Assembly: GCA_027493955.1 (NCBI GenBank)
Contig: JAOSJT010000001.1
Location: forward strand, 3,521,131 to 3,585,130
From: Bacteroidia bacterium
Lineage (GTDB): Bacteria; Bacteroidota; Ignavibacteria; SZUA-365
Direction of reading: 5' to 3'
DNA: 64,000 nt
Below, piece by piece: positions 1 to 8,987 of this stretch; position 1 is the stretch's first letter; each line of letters opens with the position of its first letter. Below the pieces are notes generated by a model. It searched no databases, was not told the origin of the DNA, and saw nothing but the letters and a program-made list of their open reading frames with translations. The position numbers and the translations under genes were made by a program.

Positions 1-3000
1 ACACGCGGTTCCCGCTTCGACCGCAATGCAGCCGAAACTCATCCGGAAGGCAAACGACACGGCTACAACCACCTGGTTCTTCTCGCAAAAAATGAGGTCG
101 GCTATCGCAATCTCATCAAACTGACGACCTACGGACACACGGAGGGATTCTACTACAAACCTCGAATTGACTTTGAACTCCTTCGCAGGCACCACGAAGG
201 ACTCATCGCACTGACGGCCTGCGCGGGAGGTGTCGTATCCACGTATCTTGCAACGGGTGATTACGAATCCGCCCGCTCCGTCGCTGCCGATCTCAAAGAT
301 ATTTTCGGTGACGATGTGTATCTCGAAATCCAGAATCATGGCCTCGAGCGCGAGGCCATGATTCGCGAGGGAATGACCCGGCTCGCGACCGAGCTGGGTA
401 TGAAATTGGTCGCCACGAATGATATCCATTATGTTGACCGTACCCACGCTGTCGCGCACAATGTCTATCTCCATATCGCGGACGTACGTGAGGCGGACGA
501 TATCACCCGTCTGCGTTACGAGACGGCGCAGTACTATTACAAAACAGAGCGCGAAATGCTCGAGCTCTTCCGCGAGTACCCGCAGGCCATTACCTCTACT
601 CTGGAAATAGCAGAGAAAGTCAATTTCTCTATGCAAACCGGCATCAACCATATGCCGGAGTTTCCCATCCCGGCCGAATCCGGTGTTTCCTCCCTTGACG
701 ACTACATGCGCTTCCTCACGTATACTGGGGCGGAAAAACGATACAAGACACTCTCAACGGAGATACGCGATCGCCTCGAGTTCGAGATCGGTGTCATAAC
801 GCGGATGGGGTATTCGGGATATTTCCTTGTAGTCCAGGATTTTATAAATGCCGCGAAAAATCGAAGCATTCGTGTAGGTCCCGGCCGCGGCTCGGCTGCG
901 GGGAGCTTGGTAGCCTACGCTCTCGGCATCACGGATGTCGACCCCCTTCGCTATGAATTGCTCTTTGAACGCTTCCTCAATCCTGATCGTGTATCCATGC
1001 CTGATATCGATATCGACTTTCAGGATGAGCGCCGCGAAGAGGTTATTAATTACGTTCGCGAAAAATATGGATCCACCTCGGTATCGCAAATCGTCACCTT
1101 CGGCCGCCTCAGCGCCCGCGCGGTTTTGAAGGATGTCGGACGGGTGTTGGGCGTACCGCTCAATATCGTCGAGTCCATTACCAAGCAGATCCCTGTGAAA
1201 ATGGGGAAAGTCCAGCCCCTGAAATATGCGTTCGGACTCGAAAAGGACGAGTCGGGAAAATGGACACCGATCAAGGAACTCGAGTGGGTACGAAACAGCG
1301 ATGATCCGAAAATTCAGCGCCTCGTGGAATTTTCCGTCATCCTCGAAGGATTGAACCGCAACGTCGGTATGCATGCCGCGGGCGTCGTCATTGCTCCGAG
1401 CGATACCAGCGACTATGTCCCGCTGTATAAAACGCCCAATACCGAGTTGATGACCCAGTTCAATATGGGCGATCTCGAAGAGGCCGGTCTGCTGAAAATG
1501 GACTTCCTCGGTCTCATCACACTCACCGTGATTGATCGTACCGTCAAGCATGTGAAGTCCACCCGCGGTATCGATATCGACATCGATACCATTCCTCTGG
1601 ACGACGAAAAGACCTACACGATGATCGGCGAGGGACACACGATCGGTGTGTTTCAGTTTGAATCCTCCGGCATGCGCGACTATCTGACAAAGCTCAAGCC
1701 GCGCTCGATCGACGATCTCGCGGCCATGAACGCGTTGTACCGTCCCGGCCCGATGGATTTCATCAGCGATTTCATTGACCGTAAATATGGTCGGAAAAGT
1801 ATTGAGTACATTCATCCGGACATGGAACCCATCCTGAAATCGACCTACGGAATCATCGTATTTCAGGAGCAGGTGATGCAGCTGGCAAATCGTATCGCCG
1901 GCTTTACTCTTGCCCAATCCGACCTCATGCGCCGCGCCATGGGGAAGAAAAAAGCGGATGTCATGGCACAACAACGCGAGGCATTCGTCGCCGGCGCGAA
2001 AGAGCGTGGCATTCACGCCAAAGCGGCATCCGACATATTTGACATGATAGACAAGTTCGCCAACTACGGCTTCAACAAGTCGCATTCCGTCGCGTATTCC
2101 ATTCTTGCCTATCAAACCGCCTGGCTCAAGGCCAATTATCCGGCTGAGTTCATGGCCGCACTCATGACTTCGGAAATGGCGAGTACGGATAAAATCGTCG
2201 TCCTCATGGACGAATGCCGTAAACTGGGCATCACGGTCCTCCCACCGGATATCAACGCCAGTGTCGCCGACTTTAGTGTCACGGATGAAAGTATCCGCTT
2301 CGGCCTCGCGGCTATCAAGAACGTCGGAACCGCCGCAGTCGACAGCATCGTGCAGGCGAGAACTCAACACGGGGTGTTTCGCACAATCTTTGATTTTACC
2401 GAGCGCGTCAATGCCAAGGCGGTCAATAAGAAAACGATGGAAAGTCTTGTGCTCGCCGGCGCCATGGATTCGCTCGACGGCAATCGTGCCGAAGTGTTTT
2501 CCGCCATCGAAAGCTCCATCGCCTACGGACAACAGCGCCAGCAGGAGCTTCAAGCCGGCCAATCCAGTCTCTTTGACGATTTTGCCGCATCGTCCTCCTC
2601 GATATCCACCCAACCGGCACTGCCACGGCAATCGGACTGGAGCGACGCGGAAAAGCTGTCCAAAGAGAAAAGCGTGCTGGGCTTTTATGTCTCCGGCCAC
2701 CCGCTCGAACAATACCGCCTCGAGGTCGAGGCACTCGCGTCTGTCCGCCTGGGAGAATTCGATCCGGCTGTGGATGGCACCGTGATTCAGGCCTGCGGTA
2801 TTCTCAGTGCGGTCCGTTCCAAAATCGATAAACGCGGAAAGAACATGGCGTTCACCGCTATTGAAGATTTTACCGGAAAAGCGGAATGTCTCGTGTTTTC
2901 CGATGCGTATGAGAAATCGCGCAACGCCATCGCGGACGATAAGGCCGTCGTGTTGACCGGAAAAGCCGAGGTCACCGGAGATAGTTTGCGTATCGTCGCG

Positions 3001-3291
3001 GAGGAAATTATCGATCTTGAGCAAGCCATCCGGACGCAGACGAAATCGGTGATCATCTCCATATCTTCCGTGACCGCTACCAGAAAACAGATTGAGGACG
3101 GAATTCAGGTGCTGGACCGACAACGCGGATCGGGAAATTCTCAATGCTTTTTTTATGTTACAGACGGTAATGGACAGTCGTGGAATCTCGTCAGCCGAAC
3201 GGCGCGGATATCCGTGTCCACACAGTTGCTGCGCGAACTCCGAAATGTGTTCGGTGCAGCCAATGTTCGCATATCCGTGAAAGATCAGTAA
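1..3291 (+). CDS. dnaE: DNA polymerase III subunit alpha, 5'-truncated by the window edge
   Basis: Replicative polymerase catalytic subunit. The frame is open from base 1, so the true start lies upstream; 1,096 residues are visible, which is most of a family member of about 1,150. The first ~120 visible residues are the end of the PHP domain. The polymerase core follows, with the GRGSAAGSL signature near base 886 and the catalytic-aspartate motif PDIDIDF near 1000. Next come the fingers/tau-binding part with LYRPGPMDF (~1734) and [11 protein letters not shown] (~2069), then an OB-fold (about 2770-3010) and a short C-terminal tail. It is DnaE1-like rather than PolC because no 3'-5' exonuclease is inserted. 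trxA starts 37 bp downstream. The long open frame antisense to it is a codon-bias shadow. Confidence 0.97.
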   Translation, partial: TRGSRFDRNAAETHPEGKRHGYNHLVLLAKNEVGYRNLIKLTTYGHTEGFYYKPRIDFELLRRHHEGLIALTACAGGVVSTYLATGDYESARSVAADLKDIFGDDVYLEIQNHGLEREAMIREGMTRLATELGMKLVATNDIHYVDRTHAVAHNVYLHIADVREADDITRLRYETAQYYYKTEREMLELFREYPQAITSTLEIAEKVNFSMQTGINHMPEFPIPAESGVSSLDDYMRFLTYTGAEKRYKTLSTEIRDRLEFEIGVITRMGYSGYFLVVQDFINAAKNRSIRVGPGRGSAAGSLVAYALGITDVDPLRYELLFERFLNPDRVSMPDIDIDFQDERREEVINYVREKYGSTSVSQIVTFGRLSARAVLKDVGRVLGVPLNIVESITKQIPVKMGKVQPLKYAFGLEKDESGKWTPIKELEWVRNSDDPKIQRLVEFSVILEGLNRNVGMHAAGVVIAPSDTSDYVPLYKTPNTELMTQFNMGDLEEAGLLKMDFLGLITLTVIDRTVKHVKSTRGIDIDIDTIPLDDEKTYTMIGEGHTIGVFQFESSGMRDYLTKLKPRSIDDLAAMNALYRPGPMDFISDFIDRKYGRKSIEYIHPDMEPILKSTYGIIVFQEQVMQLANRIAGFTLAQSDLMRRAMGKKKADVMAQQREAFVAGAKERGIHAKAASDIFDMIDKFANYGFNKSHSVAYSILAYQTAWLKANYPAEFMAALMTSEMASTDKIVVLMDECRKLGITVLPPDINASVADFSVTDESIRFGLAAIKNVGTAAVDSIVQARTQHGVFRTIFDFTERVNAKAVNKKTMESLVLAGAMDSLDGNRAEVFSAIESSIAYGQQRQQELQAGQSSLFDDFAASSSSISTQPALPRQSDWSDAEKLSKEKSVLGFYVSGHPLEQYRLEVEALASVRLGEFDPAVDGTVIQACGILSAVRSKIDKRGKNMAFTAIEDFTGKAECLVFSDAYEKSRNAIADDKAVVLTGKAEVTGDSLRIVAEEIIDLEQAIRTQTKSVIISISSVTATRKQIEDGIQVLDRQRGSGNSQCFFYVTDGNGQSWNLVSRTARISVSTQLLRELRNVFGAANVRISVKDQ

Positions 3292-3328
3292 TAGTGTTTT
3301 GTTCATTCCAACAGGAGACAATCAAAAT

Positions 3329-3649
3329 ATGAAAGCCATCGAAATCACTGACGGCAATTTCGAACAGGAAGTCGCACAATCATCAGTACCTGTACTTATC
3401 GATTTCTGGGCAGTATGGTGTGGACCCTGCCGTATCATCGCTCCCATCGTCGAAGAAATCGCGGGCGAATACGAGGGAAAAGTGAAGGTCGGCAAGCTTG
3501 ACGTGGACAACAATGCCGAAACTGCCGGAAAATACGGTATTCGCAGTATCCCGACGCTTCTCATTTTTAAAGGCGGCGAAGTAGTCGACCGCATCGTCGG
3601 AGCCGTTCCAAAGCATACCATCGTCGAAAAGCTCACCCCGCTTATCTGA
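3329..3649 (+). CDS. trxA: Thioredoxin
   Basis: Cytosolic disulfide reductase of 106 residues, the normal size of TrxA. The active site WCGPC has Cys31 and Cys34, and the cis-proline loop SIPT is near residue 75. The start at 3329 is preferred over an in-frame upstream start at 3299 because AGGAGA (3313-3318) sits 10 bases before it and because the short form matches the family N-terminus. It lacks a signal peptide. It probably reads through from dnaE. Confidence 0.96.
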   Translation: MKAIEITDGNFEQEVAQSSVPVLIDFWAVWCGPCRIIAPIVEEIAGEYEGKVKVGKLDVDNNAETAGKYGIRSIPTLLIFKGGEVVDRIVGAVPKHTIVEKLTPLI

Positions 3650-3685
3650 CACTCCGCGTTTCATGGGGTGAGCGCAGCCCTGGAG

Positions 3686-3743
3686 AAGGTTGAACGTCTG
3701 GCAGTCCCGGCCACATGCTGGCCTCTGGTAAACGTTCAACCTT
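3686..3743 (+). terminator. Hairpin downstream of trxA, possible terminator
   Basis: A 12-bp perfect inverted repeat (3686-3697 with 3732-3743) encloses a 34-base loop that contains a shorter GGCC/GGCC pairing. It is followed by a weak T-rich run (cttttcctgttct). It could end the dnaE-trxA transcript, although the loop is long for an intrinsic terminator. The remainder of the 3650-4003 gap shows no supported gene. Confidence 0.4.
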
Positions 3744-4003
3744 TTCCTGTTCTGCGATATCCCACCTGCGTACGCCACGCTACGGTCATCTATTTTCGTG
3801 AGCACATACTTCGGCAAGCACAGCCGCTCACCATAACGACTGATGCTGCTTGGCTCTGTGGCTTTCCTTTCCCTTCTTTGCAACTCCCACGTGGATACCC
3901 CGTATAGAATCTGTTTACCCCACGTTGCCGTGCGACGCCTGAATGGTAACCGCTTTGCGGCAATGCATTTCGACGGATCGAATCAGTCAGCAAGGAGGTT
4001 TGT

Positions 4004-5902
4004 ATGAAATATCTCTGTACGCTATTTCTTGCCACAACGCTGTTCATACCCTGCCAATCCACTCGGGCGGAAAACAATCCCCTTCCCATGCCCAAAGAGG
4101 TCAAGAGAGCGTACGAACGTGGCACCCGCTCTGCGGACGGAAAACCCGGTTCTCGCTACTGGCAAAACAGTGCGGATTACACGATCACCGCGCGCATCGA
4201 TCCGGCAACACGACTGCTGGAAGGAAACGAGAACATCACCTACATCAATAACAGTCCCGACACGCTGCGGACGATTGTTTTCCGTCTCTATCAAAACCTG
4301 AACTTGCCTACCGCCCCGCGGGCTACCGCAATTGGCGCAAATGCCGTGACAGAGGGAATGCGCATTCGCGAATTACGCGTCAACGGAAGCAAGCTTTACC
4401 CCGACGGCCAGAAGGACGCGCTGCGAATCGATCACACGGTGATGTATCTCCGCTTGCCGGCACCACTCCCGCCCGGTTCATCCGTCGCCATCGAGATCGG
4501 CTGGACCTTTACCATCCCCGTTTCAACCGGTGAAGGTGGCGGTAACCCGCGCATGGGGGCGTACGAAAATGGCTCGATGTTTCTCGCATATTGGTTTCCG
4601 CGCATTGCTGTATACGACGACGTACGCGGCTGGGATCTTCTGCCGTACAATGGCGAACACGAATTTTATCATGATTACGGACGGATGCAGGTCTCCATTA
4701 CCGTCCCGGAGCGCTATGGCGTGTGGGCGAGCGGCACGTTGAAGAATGCGGATCATGTCCTGAAACAATCCGTTCTGAATCGCTTCCGCACGGCTCTTAC
4801 ATCAGATAGCGTTGTCCGCATTATTGACACGGACGATCTGCGTACGTCACCCTTCAAACCGTCGGAGAAAGGAAACACCTGGTTGTTCGAAGCTGAACAG
4901 GTCCCGGACTTCGCCTTCGGTGTCGCTGCCGGTTATCTCTGGGATGCGGTTTCCGCAAACGTCGAGGGACGTCGCGTGATGGTGAACGCGGCGTATGATC
5001 CTGCCTCAACGTCATTCACCACGGTGGCGCATGAGGGCAGACTCACGGTTGAAATGATGTCGAAGGAGCGTCCCGGCATACCATTTCCCTATCCCGCGAT
5101 TACCGTTTTCAACGGATATTACGGTATGGAATTTCCTATGATTGTGAACGACGGGACGTTTGGCAGCCGCGTCAATGATGTGTATGTGCACACGCACGAA
5201 ATCGCACACACCTATTTTCCCTTCATGGTCGGCACCAACGAAACGCGCTATGCCTGGATGGATGAGGGGATGGCCTACTTCCTTCCGGTGGATGTTCAGA
5301 AGGCACTCTCGAACTATGACCACATGATTCGGGCGGCGCGGGGATATGAACGCTTCTCCGGGAGCGAAATGGACTATCCCATGATGCTTCCATCGGTGGC
5401 ATCCTCGGGCAACGATTTGCAGATCATCGGGTATCTCAAACCGGCACTGGCCTTCGCCGTGTTGCGCGATATGCTCGGTGAAACACGCTTCGACGAGGCA
5501 TTGAAGGATTTTGTCCGACATTGGGAAAGTCGCCACCCTCTTCCGTGGGATTTCTTCAATACCTTCAATCGAAGCAGCGGCGAAAACCTGGATTGGTTCT
5601 GGAAAGGATGGTTTTTCGATTTCGGAATGCCTGATCTCGGTATCGCTACAGTGCAGCTTGATGCGGCAAATACGAGGATCACTATCGCGCGCAAGGGTTC
5701 CATGCCCCTACCGGTGCTGTTGACCCTTACTCTGGATAACGGCGAAGAGCGCACCATGCAACGACCCGCGTCCATCTGGGCGGATGGTTCGTCCGAAGCG
5801 GTGTTCGAGGTGAAAACTGATCGGCCGGTACGAAGCATCGTCCTCGGGGGCGGATGGATCCCCGACGGCAAACCGTCGGACAACAGCTGGCGCGCGTATT
5901 GA
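4004..5902 (+). CDS. Secreted M1-family (gluzincin) metallopeptidase
   Basis: Predicted zinc aminopeptidase of 632 residues, with a Sec signal peptide (about 1-23) for export to the periplasm or beyond. The zinc site is clear: HEIAH at residues 398-402 and the third ligand Glu421 in WMDEG, giving the HEXXH-x18-E spacing of M1 enzymes. The N-terminal ~270 residues match the beta-saddle domain of the family. The usual exopeptidase GxMEN motif appears as GMEFP (near residue 372), so the substrate N-terminus pocket is not canonical. The start is fixed by AAGGAGG (3992-3998) five bases before ATG. It appears to be a single-gene unit. Confidence 0.9.
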   Translation: MKYLCTLFLATTLFIPCQSTRAENNPLPMPKEVKRAYERGTRSADGKPGSRYWQNSADYTITARIDPATRLLEGNENITYINNSPDTLRTIVFRLYQNLNLPTAPRATAIGANAVTEGMRIRELRVNGSKLYPDGQKDALRIDHTVMYLRLPAPLPPGSSVAIEIGWTFTIPVSTGEGGGNPRMGAYENGSMFLAYWFPRIAVYDDVRGWDLLPYNGEHEFYHDYGRMQVSITVPERYGVWASGTLKNADHVLKQSVLNRFRTALTSDSVVRIIDTDDLRTSPFKPSEKGNTWLFEAEQVPDFAFGVAAGYLWDAVSANVEGRRVMVNAAYDPASTSFTTVAHEGRLTVEMMSKERPGIPFPYPAITVFNGYYGMEFPMIVNDGTFGSRVNDVYVHTHEIAHTYFPFMVGTNETRYAWMDEGMAYFLPVDVQKALSNYDHMIRAARGYERFSGSEMDYPMMLPSVASSGNDLQIIGYLKPALAFAVLRDMLGETRFDEALKDFVRHWESRHPLPWDFFNTFNRSSGENLDWFWKGWFFDFGMPDLGIATVQLDAANTRITIARKGSMPLPVLLTLTLDNGEERTMQRPASIWADGSSEAVFEVKTDRPVRSIVLGGGWIPDGKPSDNSWRAY

Positions 5903-6070
5903 GCACACAGTGCGTTCAGGAAGCCCATCCGCGGTGCCCTCGCCGGATTAGATTGGACAAGGTGTGCTCAGCCGAGATGGAAGCTTTCCACAACTCCGTT
6001 GGTGCAGTGGTATTCCGCGCCAACTGTCCAAAACCATGACATCCCAAATATTTCGCTGAGTACTGCCGAC

Positions 6071-6835
6071 ATGAAATCGTTGTTGTATGCCTCCGTGTTG
6101 CTCTTTCCGCTTCTGTTTTTTGGCTGTGTCATCTCGGAACACGGTTTGACCTGGGGAAGCCAGGACGTGATCGAATCGGGGAATCGTGTGTCGGAAACAC
6201 GACCACTCCAGGCCGTCAGCGCCGTCCGCTTCGCTATGGCCGGCACCCTGCTTATCCGCTTTGGCGATACGCCGGAAATCCGGCTCGAGGCGGATGAGAG
6301 CATGTTGCCTTTGATAGAGACCACCATCCGTGACGGCGAACTGATCATCTCCATGGCTTCGGGATCGTGGATACGAACGAAGGAAAAAATGCGCGGCACG
6401 CTCACCGTACCCGCTCTCGAAGCCCTGCGCACCTCGAGCAGCGGTGATATCACGGTTGCGGCCTGGCGAGGAGACCGCCTCGCTGTCGCAAGCAGCAGCT
6501 CGGGTGATGTGGAGCTGGAGAGTATCGACGCGACCAGTATTGACTTACGGAGCAGCAGTTCGGGCGACATCAGAATCGGCAGAGTGTCAGCGAAACAGCT
6601 GCGCGCCAATCTCAGCAGCTCGGGTGATATTTCCATCAGCGACGGCGCTACCGGGACCCAGTCGGTACGCATCAGCAGCTCCGGTGACTACGATGCGCGC
6701 GGCATGCGAAGCGGTAACGCGGACGTCCGTTGCAGCAGTTCCGGTGATGCATCAATTTGGGTTACTCATCGTCTGCGCGCTTCTAAAAGCAGCAGCGGTG
6801 ACATTCGTGTCAAAGGCAACCCGGTTGTTGAGTAA
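6071..6835 (+). CDS. Lipoprotein with GIN/DUF2807 beta-helix domain
   Basis: 254 residues beginning with a lipoprotein signal (hydrophobic core then FFGC, lipidated Cys at about 19). From about residue 50 it matches the putative auto-transporter adhesin head GIN domain (DUF2807), common in Bacteroidota surface proteins of unknown role. Seven copies of an SSSGD turn recur at 15-25 residue intervals in the second half, as expected for rungs of a parallel beta-helix. I chose the start at 6071 over 5999 because it places the signal peptide at the N-terminus. No good Shine-Dalgarno site is visible. Likely exposed or periplasmic. Confidence 0.8.
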   Translation: MKSLLYASVLLFPLLFFGCVISEHGLTWGSQDVIESGNRVSETRPLQAVSAVRFAMAGTLLIRFGDTPEIRLEADESMLPLIETTIRDGELIISMASGSWIRTKEKMRGTLTVPALEALRTSSSGDITVAAWRGDRLAVASSSSGDVELESIDATSIDLRSSSSGDIRIGRVSAKQLRANLSSSGDISISDGATGTQSVRISSSGDYDARGMRSGNADVRCSSSGDASIWVTHRLRASKSSSGDIRVKGNPVVE

Positions 6836-6974
6836 TTCTTCCGTAATACTTCCGGGCAGCGTCACACAGAAGATACGCGCGGGCCATATGCTCGAAGCTG
6901 TCATCCAACTGTGCCGCGATAACAGACCGTCTGCATACCCGGAGCAGCATGCCCCGGAACAGATTCCAACATGT

Positions 6975-7003
6975 TTGACATTCAATCACCTTCTGTTTAT
7001 ATT
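6975..7003 (+). promoter_or_regulatory. Sigma-70 type promoter of tRNA-Phe
   Basis: TTGACA (6975-6980), a 17-base spacer and TATATT (6998-7003). This is close to the housekeeping consensus and lies 15 bases before the mature tRNA 5' end. Confidence 0.75.
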
Positions 7004-7018
7004 TAAAATCCTGTTCAC

Positions 7019-7091
7019 GGACAGGTAGCTCAGTTGGTAGAGCAATGGACTGAAAATCCATGTGTCGGCGGTTCAATTCCGTCCCTGTCCA
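7019..7091 (+). tRNA. tRNA-Phe (GAA)
   Basis: 73-nt cloverleaf. The acceptor is GGACAGG paired with CCTGTCC (7084-7090), discriminator A, with no encoded CCA. D stem is GCTC/GAGC. The anticodon stem ATGGA/TCCAT holds loop CTGAAAA, so the anticodon is GAA. The T arm has a TTCAATT loop. It has its own promoter just upstream and a terminator just downstream. Confidence 0.97.
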
Positions 7092-7095
7092 CGAA

Positions 7096-7121
7096 GGGCG
7101 GCCGAGAGGCTGCCCTTTTTC
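7096..7121 (+). terminator. Intrinsic terminator after tRNA-Phe
   Basis: Stem 7096-7103 with 7108-7115 (8 positions, one mismatch) and a 4-base loop, followed by TTTTT. It begins five bases after the tRNA. Confidence 0.85.
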
Positions 7122-7243
7122 ATTTGGGGGATCCACAGATCCATGAATCAAAGTTGCCCTGCGATTGCCGCGCAACATACGTATATTGATGTGTTGGTAT
7201 CCACAATCACTGCACAACAGAAAATAACAACAACAATACAGCC

Positions 7244-8014
7244 ATGAGACCCTGCGTAATCGCCGCAAATTGGAAAATGCACCTCGATTCATCCGGGGCG
7301 CAGGCCCTCGCCCGGGATGTTCGTCAACACATGGAACGCGAGCCCGCGAATGCCGCACAGGTGATTCTGTGTCCCCCATTTCCTTTTCTTGGAATAGTAA
7401 AAACGGCCATCGAGGGTTCGGGCATAGGCCTTGGAGCGCAGAACATGCATACTGCTCCCAGCGGCGCGTTTACCGGCGAGGTAGCTGCACCGATGCTTCA
7501 GGCGATGGGCTGTGGCTGGGTAATTCTGGGCCATTCAGAACGACGGCAATATTTCGGTGAAGATGATGCACATATCAATGCCAAAGTTCATACCGCCGTT
7601 CAACACGGACTCACCCCTATCGTGTGTGTGGGTGAGACGCTGGAACAGCGTGAACTGGGTGTGACCGAGCAGGTTATCGAAGCACAGGTACGTGGAGTGC
7701 TGGCAGGACTTGCGCCGGACAATGTCGCAAAACTGATCCTCGCATACGAACCTGTGTGGGCTATCGGTACCGGTAAAACCGCCACACCCGCCCAGGCACA
7801 GGAAGTCCATGCGCTGATTCGGGCGCTCGTTGGTCTCCTGCATGGATCGACAGCAGCGGACGCTCTCGTTATTCAGTATGGCGGTTCCGTGAAAGCTGAT
7901 AATGCAGCGGAACTCTTCGCTCAAGCAGACGTAGACGGAGGTCTGGTCGGCGGAGCCAGTCTCGATGCGTCCGCGTTTGCGGCGATCATCCACGCCGCCG
8001 GAGCGACGCTCTGA
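7244..8014 (+). CDS. tpiA: Triosephosphate isomerase
   Basis: Glycolytic/gluconeogenic interconversion of dihydroxyacetone phosphate and glyceraldehyde 3-phosphate. 256 residues, a full-length TIM barrel. Catalytic residues are visible: Asn9 and Lys11 in AANWKM, His97 in GHSERR and Glu169 in AYEPVWAIGTG. The phosphate-binding loops GGSVK and GGLVGGASL are at the C-terminus. The leader is A-rich (acaacaacaatacagcc) and lacks a Shine-Dalgarno site. Confidence 0.98.
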   Translation: MRPCVIAANWKMHLDSSGAQALARDVRQHMEREPANAAQVILCPPFPFLGIVKTAIEGSGIGLGAQNMHTAPSGAFTGEVAAPMLQAMGCGWVILGHSERRQYFGEDDAHINAKVHTAVQHGLTPIVCVGETLEQRELGVTEQVIEAQVRGVLAGLAPDNVAKLILAYEPVWAIGTGKTATPAQAQEVHALIRALVGLLHGSTAADALVIQYGGSVKADNAAELFAQADVDGGLVGGASLDASAFAAIIHAAGATL

Positions 8015-8019
8015 GCTAG

Positions 8020-8033
8020 AACTTAGCTAAGTT
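8020..8033. repeat. 14-bp perfect palindrome
   Basis: AACTTAGCTAAGTT lies five bases after the tpiA stop and 47 bases before the candidate uppS promoter. It could be an operator or chance; nothing else supports a function. Confidence 0.35.
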
Positions 8034-8079
8034 GTTGAAATTCCAAAGACTTACGCCTCGATGGATACAGCGGATTACC

Positions 8080-8108
8080 TTGACTTTGGACCGGTAAAGT
8101 TCTAAGTT
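8080..8108 (+). promoter_or_regulatory. Candidate promoter of the uppS-bamA-lpxD operon
   Basis: TTGACT (8080-8085), 17-base spacer, TAAGTT (8103-8108). The -35 is good and the -10 is weak. It lies in the only gap of reasonable size upstream of the five-gene envelope operon. Confidence 0.45.
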
Positions 8109-8150
8109 ATTTGATCCTTCTTTTTGAAGCGAATACAGGAGATTTTAGAG

Positions 8151-8987
8151 TTGGCATTCAAAAGCACCATGACCGATGAAGCGAAGATGGAACTCGACGC
8201 ACTTGCCTCGCAGGGTTCCATTCCGAAACACATCGCGATCATCATGGATGGCAATGGCCGTTGGGCTAAAAGCAAAGGAAAAACCCGTGTATTCGGTCAT
8301 AGAGAAGGCGTTCGGTCGGTACGGGAAATTGTGGAAGCCTGCGCACGAATTGACGTCTCGTATTTGACGCTGTACACCTTTTCCACCGAAAATTGGAAAA
8401 GACCAAAAGACGAGGTGTCCATGCTTATGCGCCTCCTCGTCAGCTCATTGAAGCAGGAGCTCGAAAGTCTGCACGAAAACGGTGTCAGACTTATCACCAT
8501 GGGCGAAGTCAACAAGCTCCCGCCGGACGCCCAGCAAGAATTGCAACGCTCCGTAGAGAAAACAAAAAACAACAAAAAACTCACTCTGAATCTGGCGCTC
8601 AGCTACAGCGGGCGGTGGGATATCGTGCGTGCCATGAAGAGATTGGCCCTTGATGTACGCAGTGGTCGAATTTCACCCGAAGATGTTGATGACAGACTCA
8701 TTTCCTCCTATCTCTCAACCGCATCCCTTCCAGATCCCGACTTGCTCATTCGTACCAGCGGGGAATTGCGGCTGAGCAATTTTCTCCTCTGGGAACTCGC
8801 ATATACAGAACTTTACATTAGCCAGTGTTATTGGCCCGACTTCCGAAGTCACGAGCTGGCCGAGGCCATCCGCTCCTATCAATCAAGGGAACGGCGCTTC
8901 GGACTCGTGAGCGAGCAGCTTCAGCATCCTGCCGCACATCGCAGGTCGGCCAAAGAAGAACTGATGAATGCAATCTCCAGCTTGTAA
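8151..8987 (+). CDS. uppS: Isoprenyl transferase (undecaprenyl diphosphate synthase)
   Basis: Cis-prenyltransferase that makes the undecaprenyl carrier for peptidoglycan and O-antigen. About 278 residues. Family motifs: IIMDGNGRWA with the catalytic Asp at about 33, GHREGV, TLYTFSTENWKRP, and the C-terminal RTSGELRLSNFLLWELAYTE that binds the diphosphate of IPP. I chose TTG at 8151 because AGGAG (8137-8141) precedes it by nine bases; a TTG at 8124 and an ATG at 8169 are alternatives. Its end overlaps bamA by 20 bp, so the two are translationally linked. Confidence 0.96.
   Translation: MAFKSTMTDEAKMELDALASQGSIPKHIAIIMDGNGRWAKSKGKTRVFGHREGVRSVREIVEACARIDVSYLTLYTFSTENWKRPKDEVSMLMRLLVSSLKQELESLHENGVRLITMGEVNKLPPDAQQELQRSVEKTKNNKKLTLNLALSYSGRWDIVRAMKRLALDVRSGRISPEDVDDRLISSYLSTASLPDPDLLIRTSGELRLSNFLLWELAYTELYISQCYWPDFRSHELAEAIRSYQSRERRFGLVSEQLQHPAAHRRSAKEELMNAISSL

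Noticed and set aside
754-3321. Open frame of 855 codons on the minus strand across dnaE
   Set aside because: It is exactly antisense to a certain dnaE, has no recognisable domain and has His/Arg-rich noise composition. Long antisense frames are expected from the codon bias here.
6430-6830. Regularly spaced short DNA repeats that could suggest a tandem array
   Set aside because: They are the codons of the SSSGD turns in a beta-helix protein, with varied spacing and synonymous changes, not a CRISPR or satellite.
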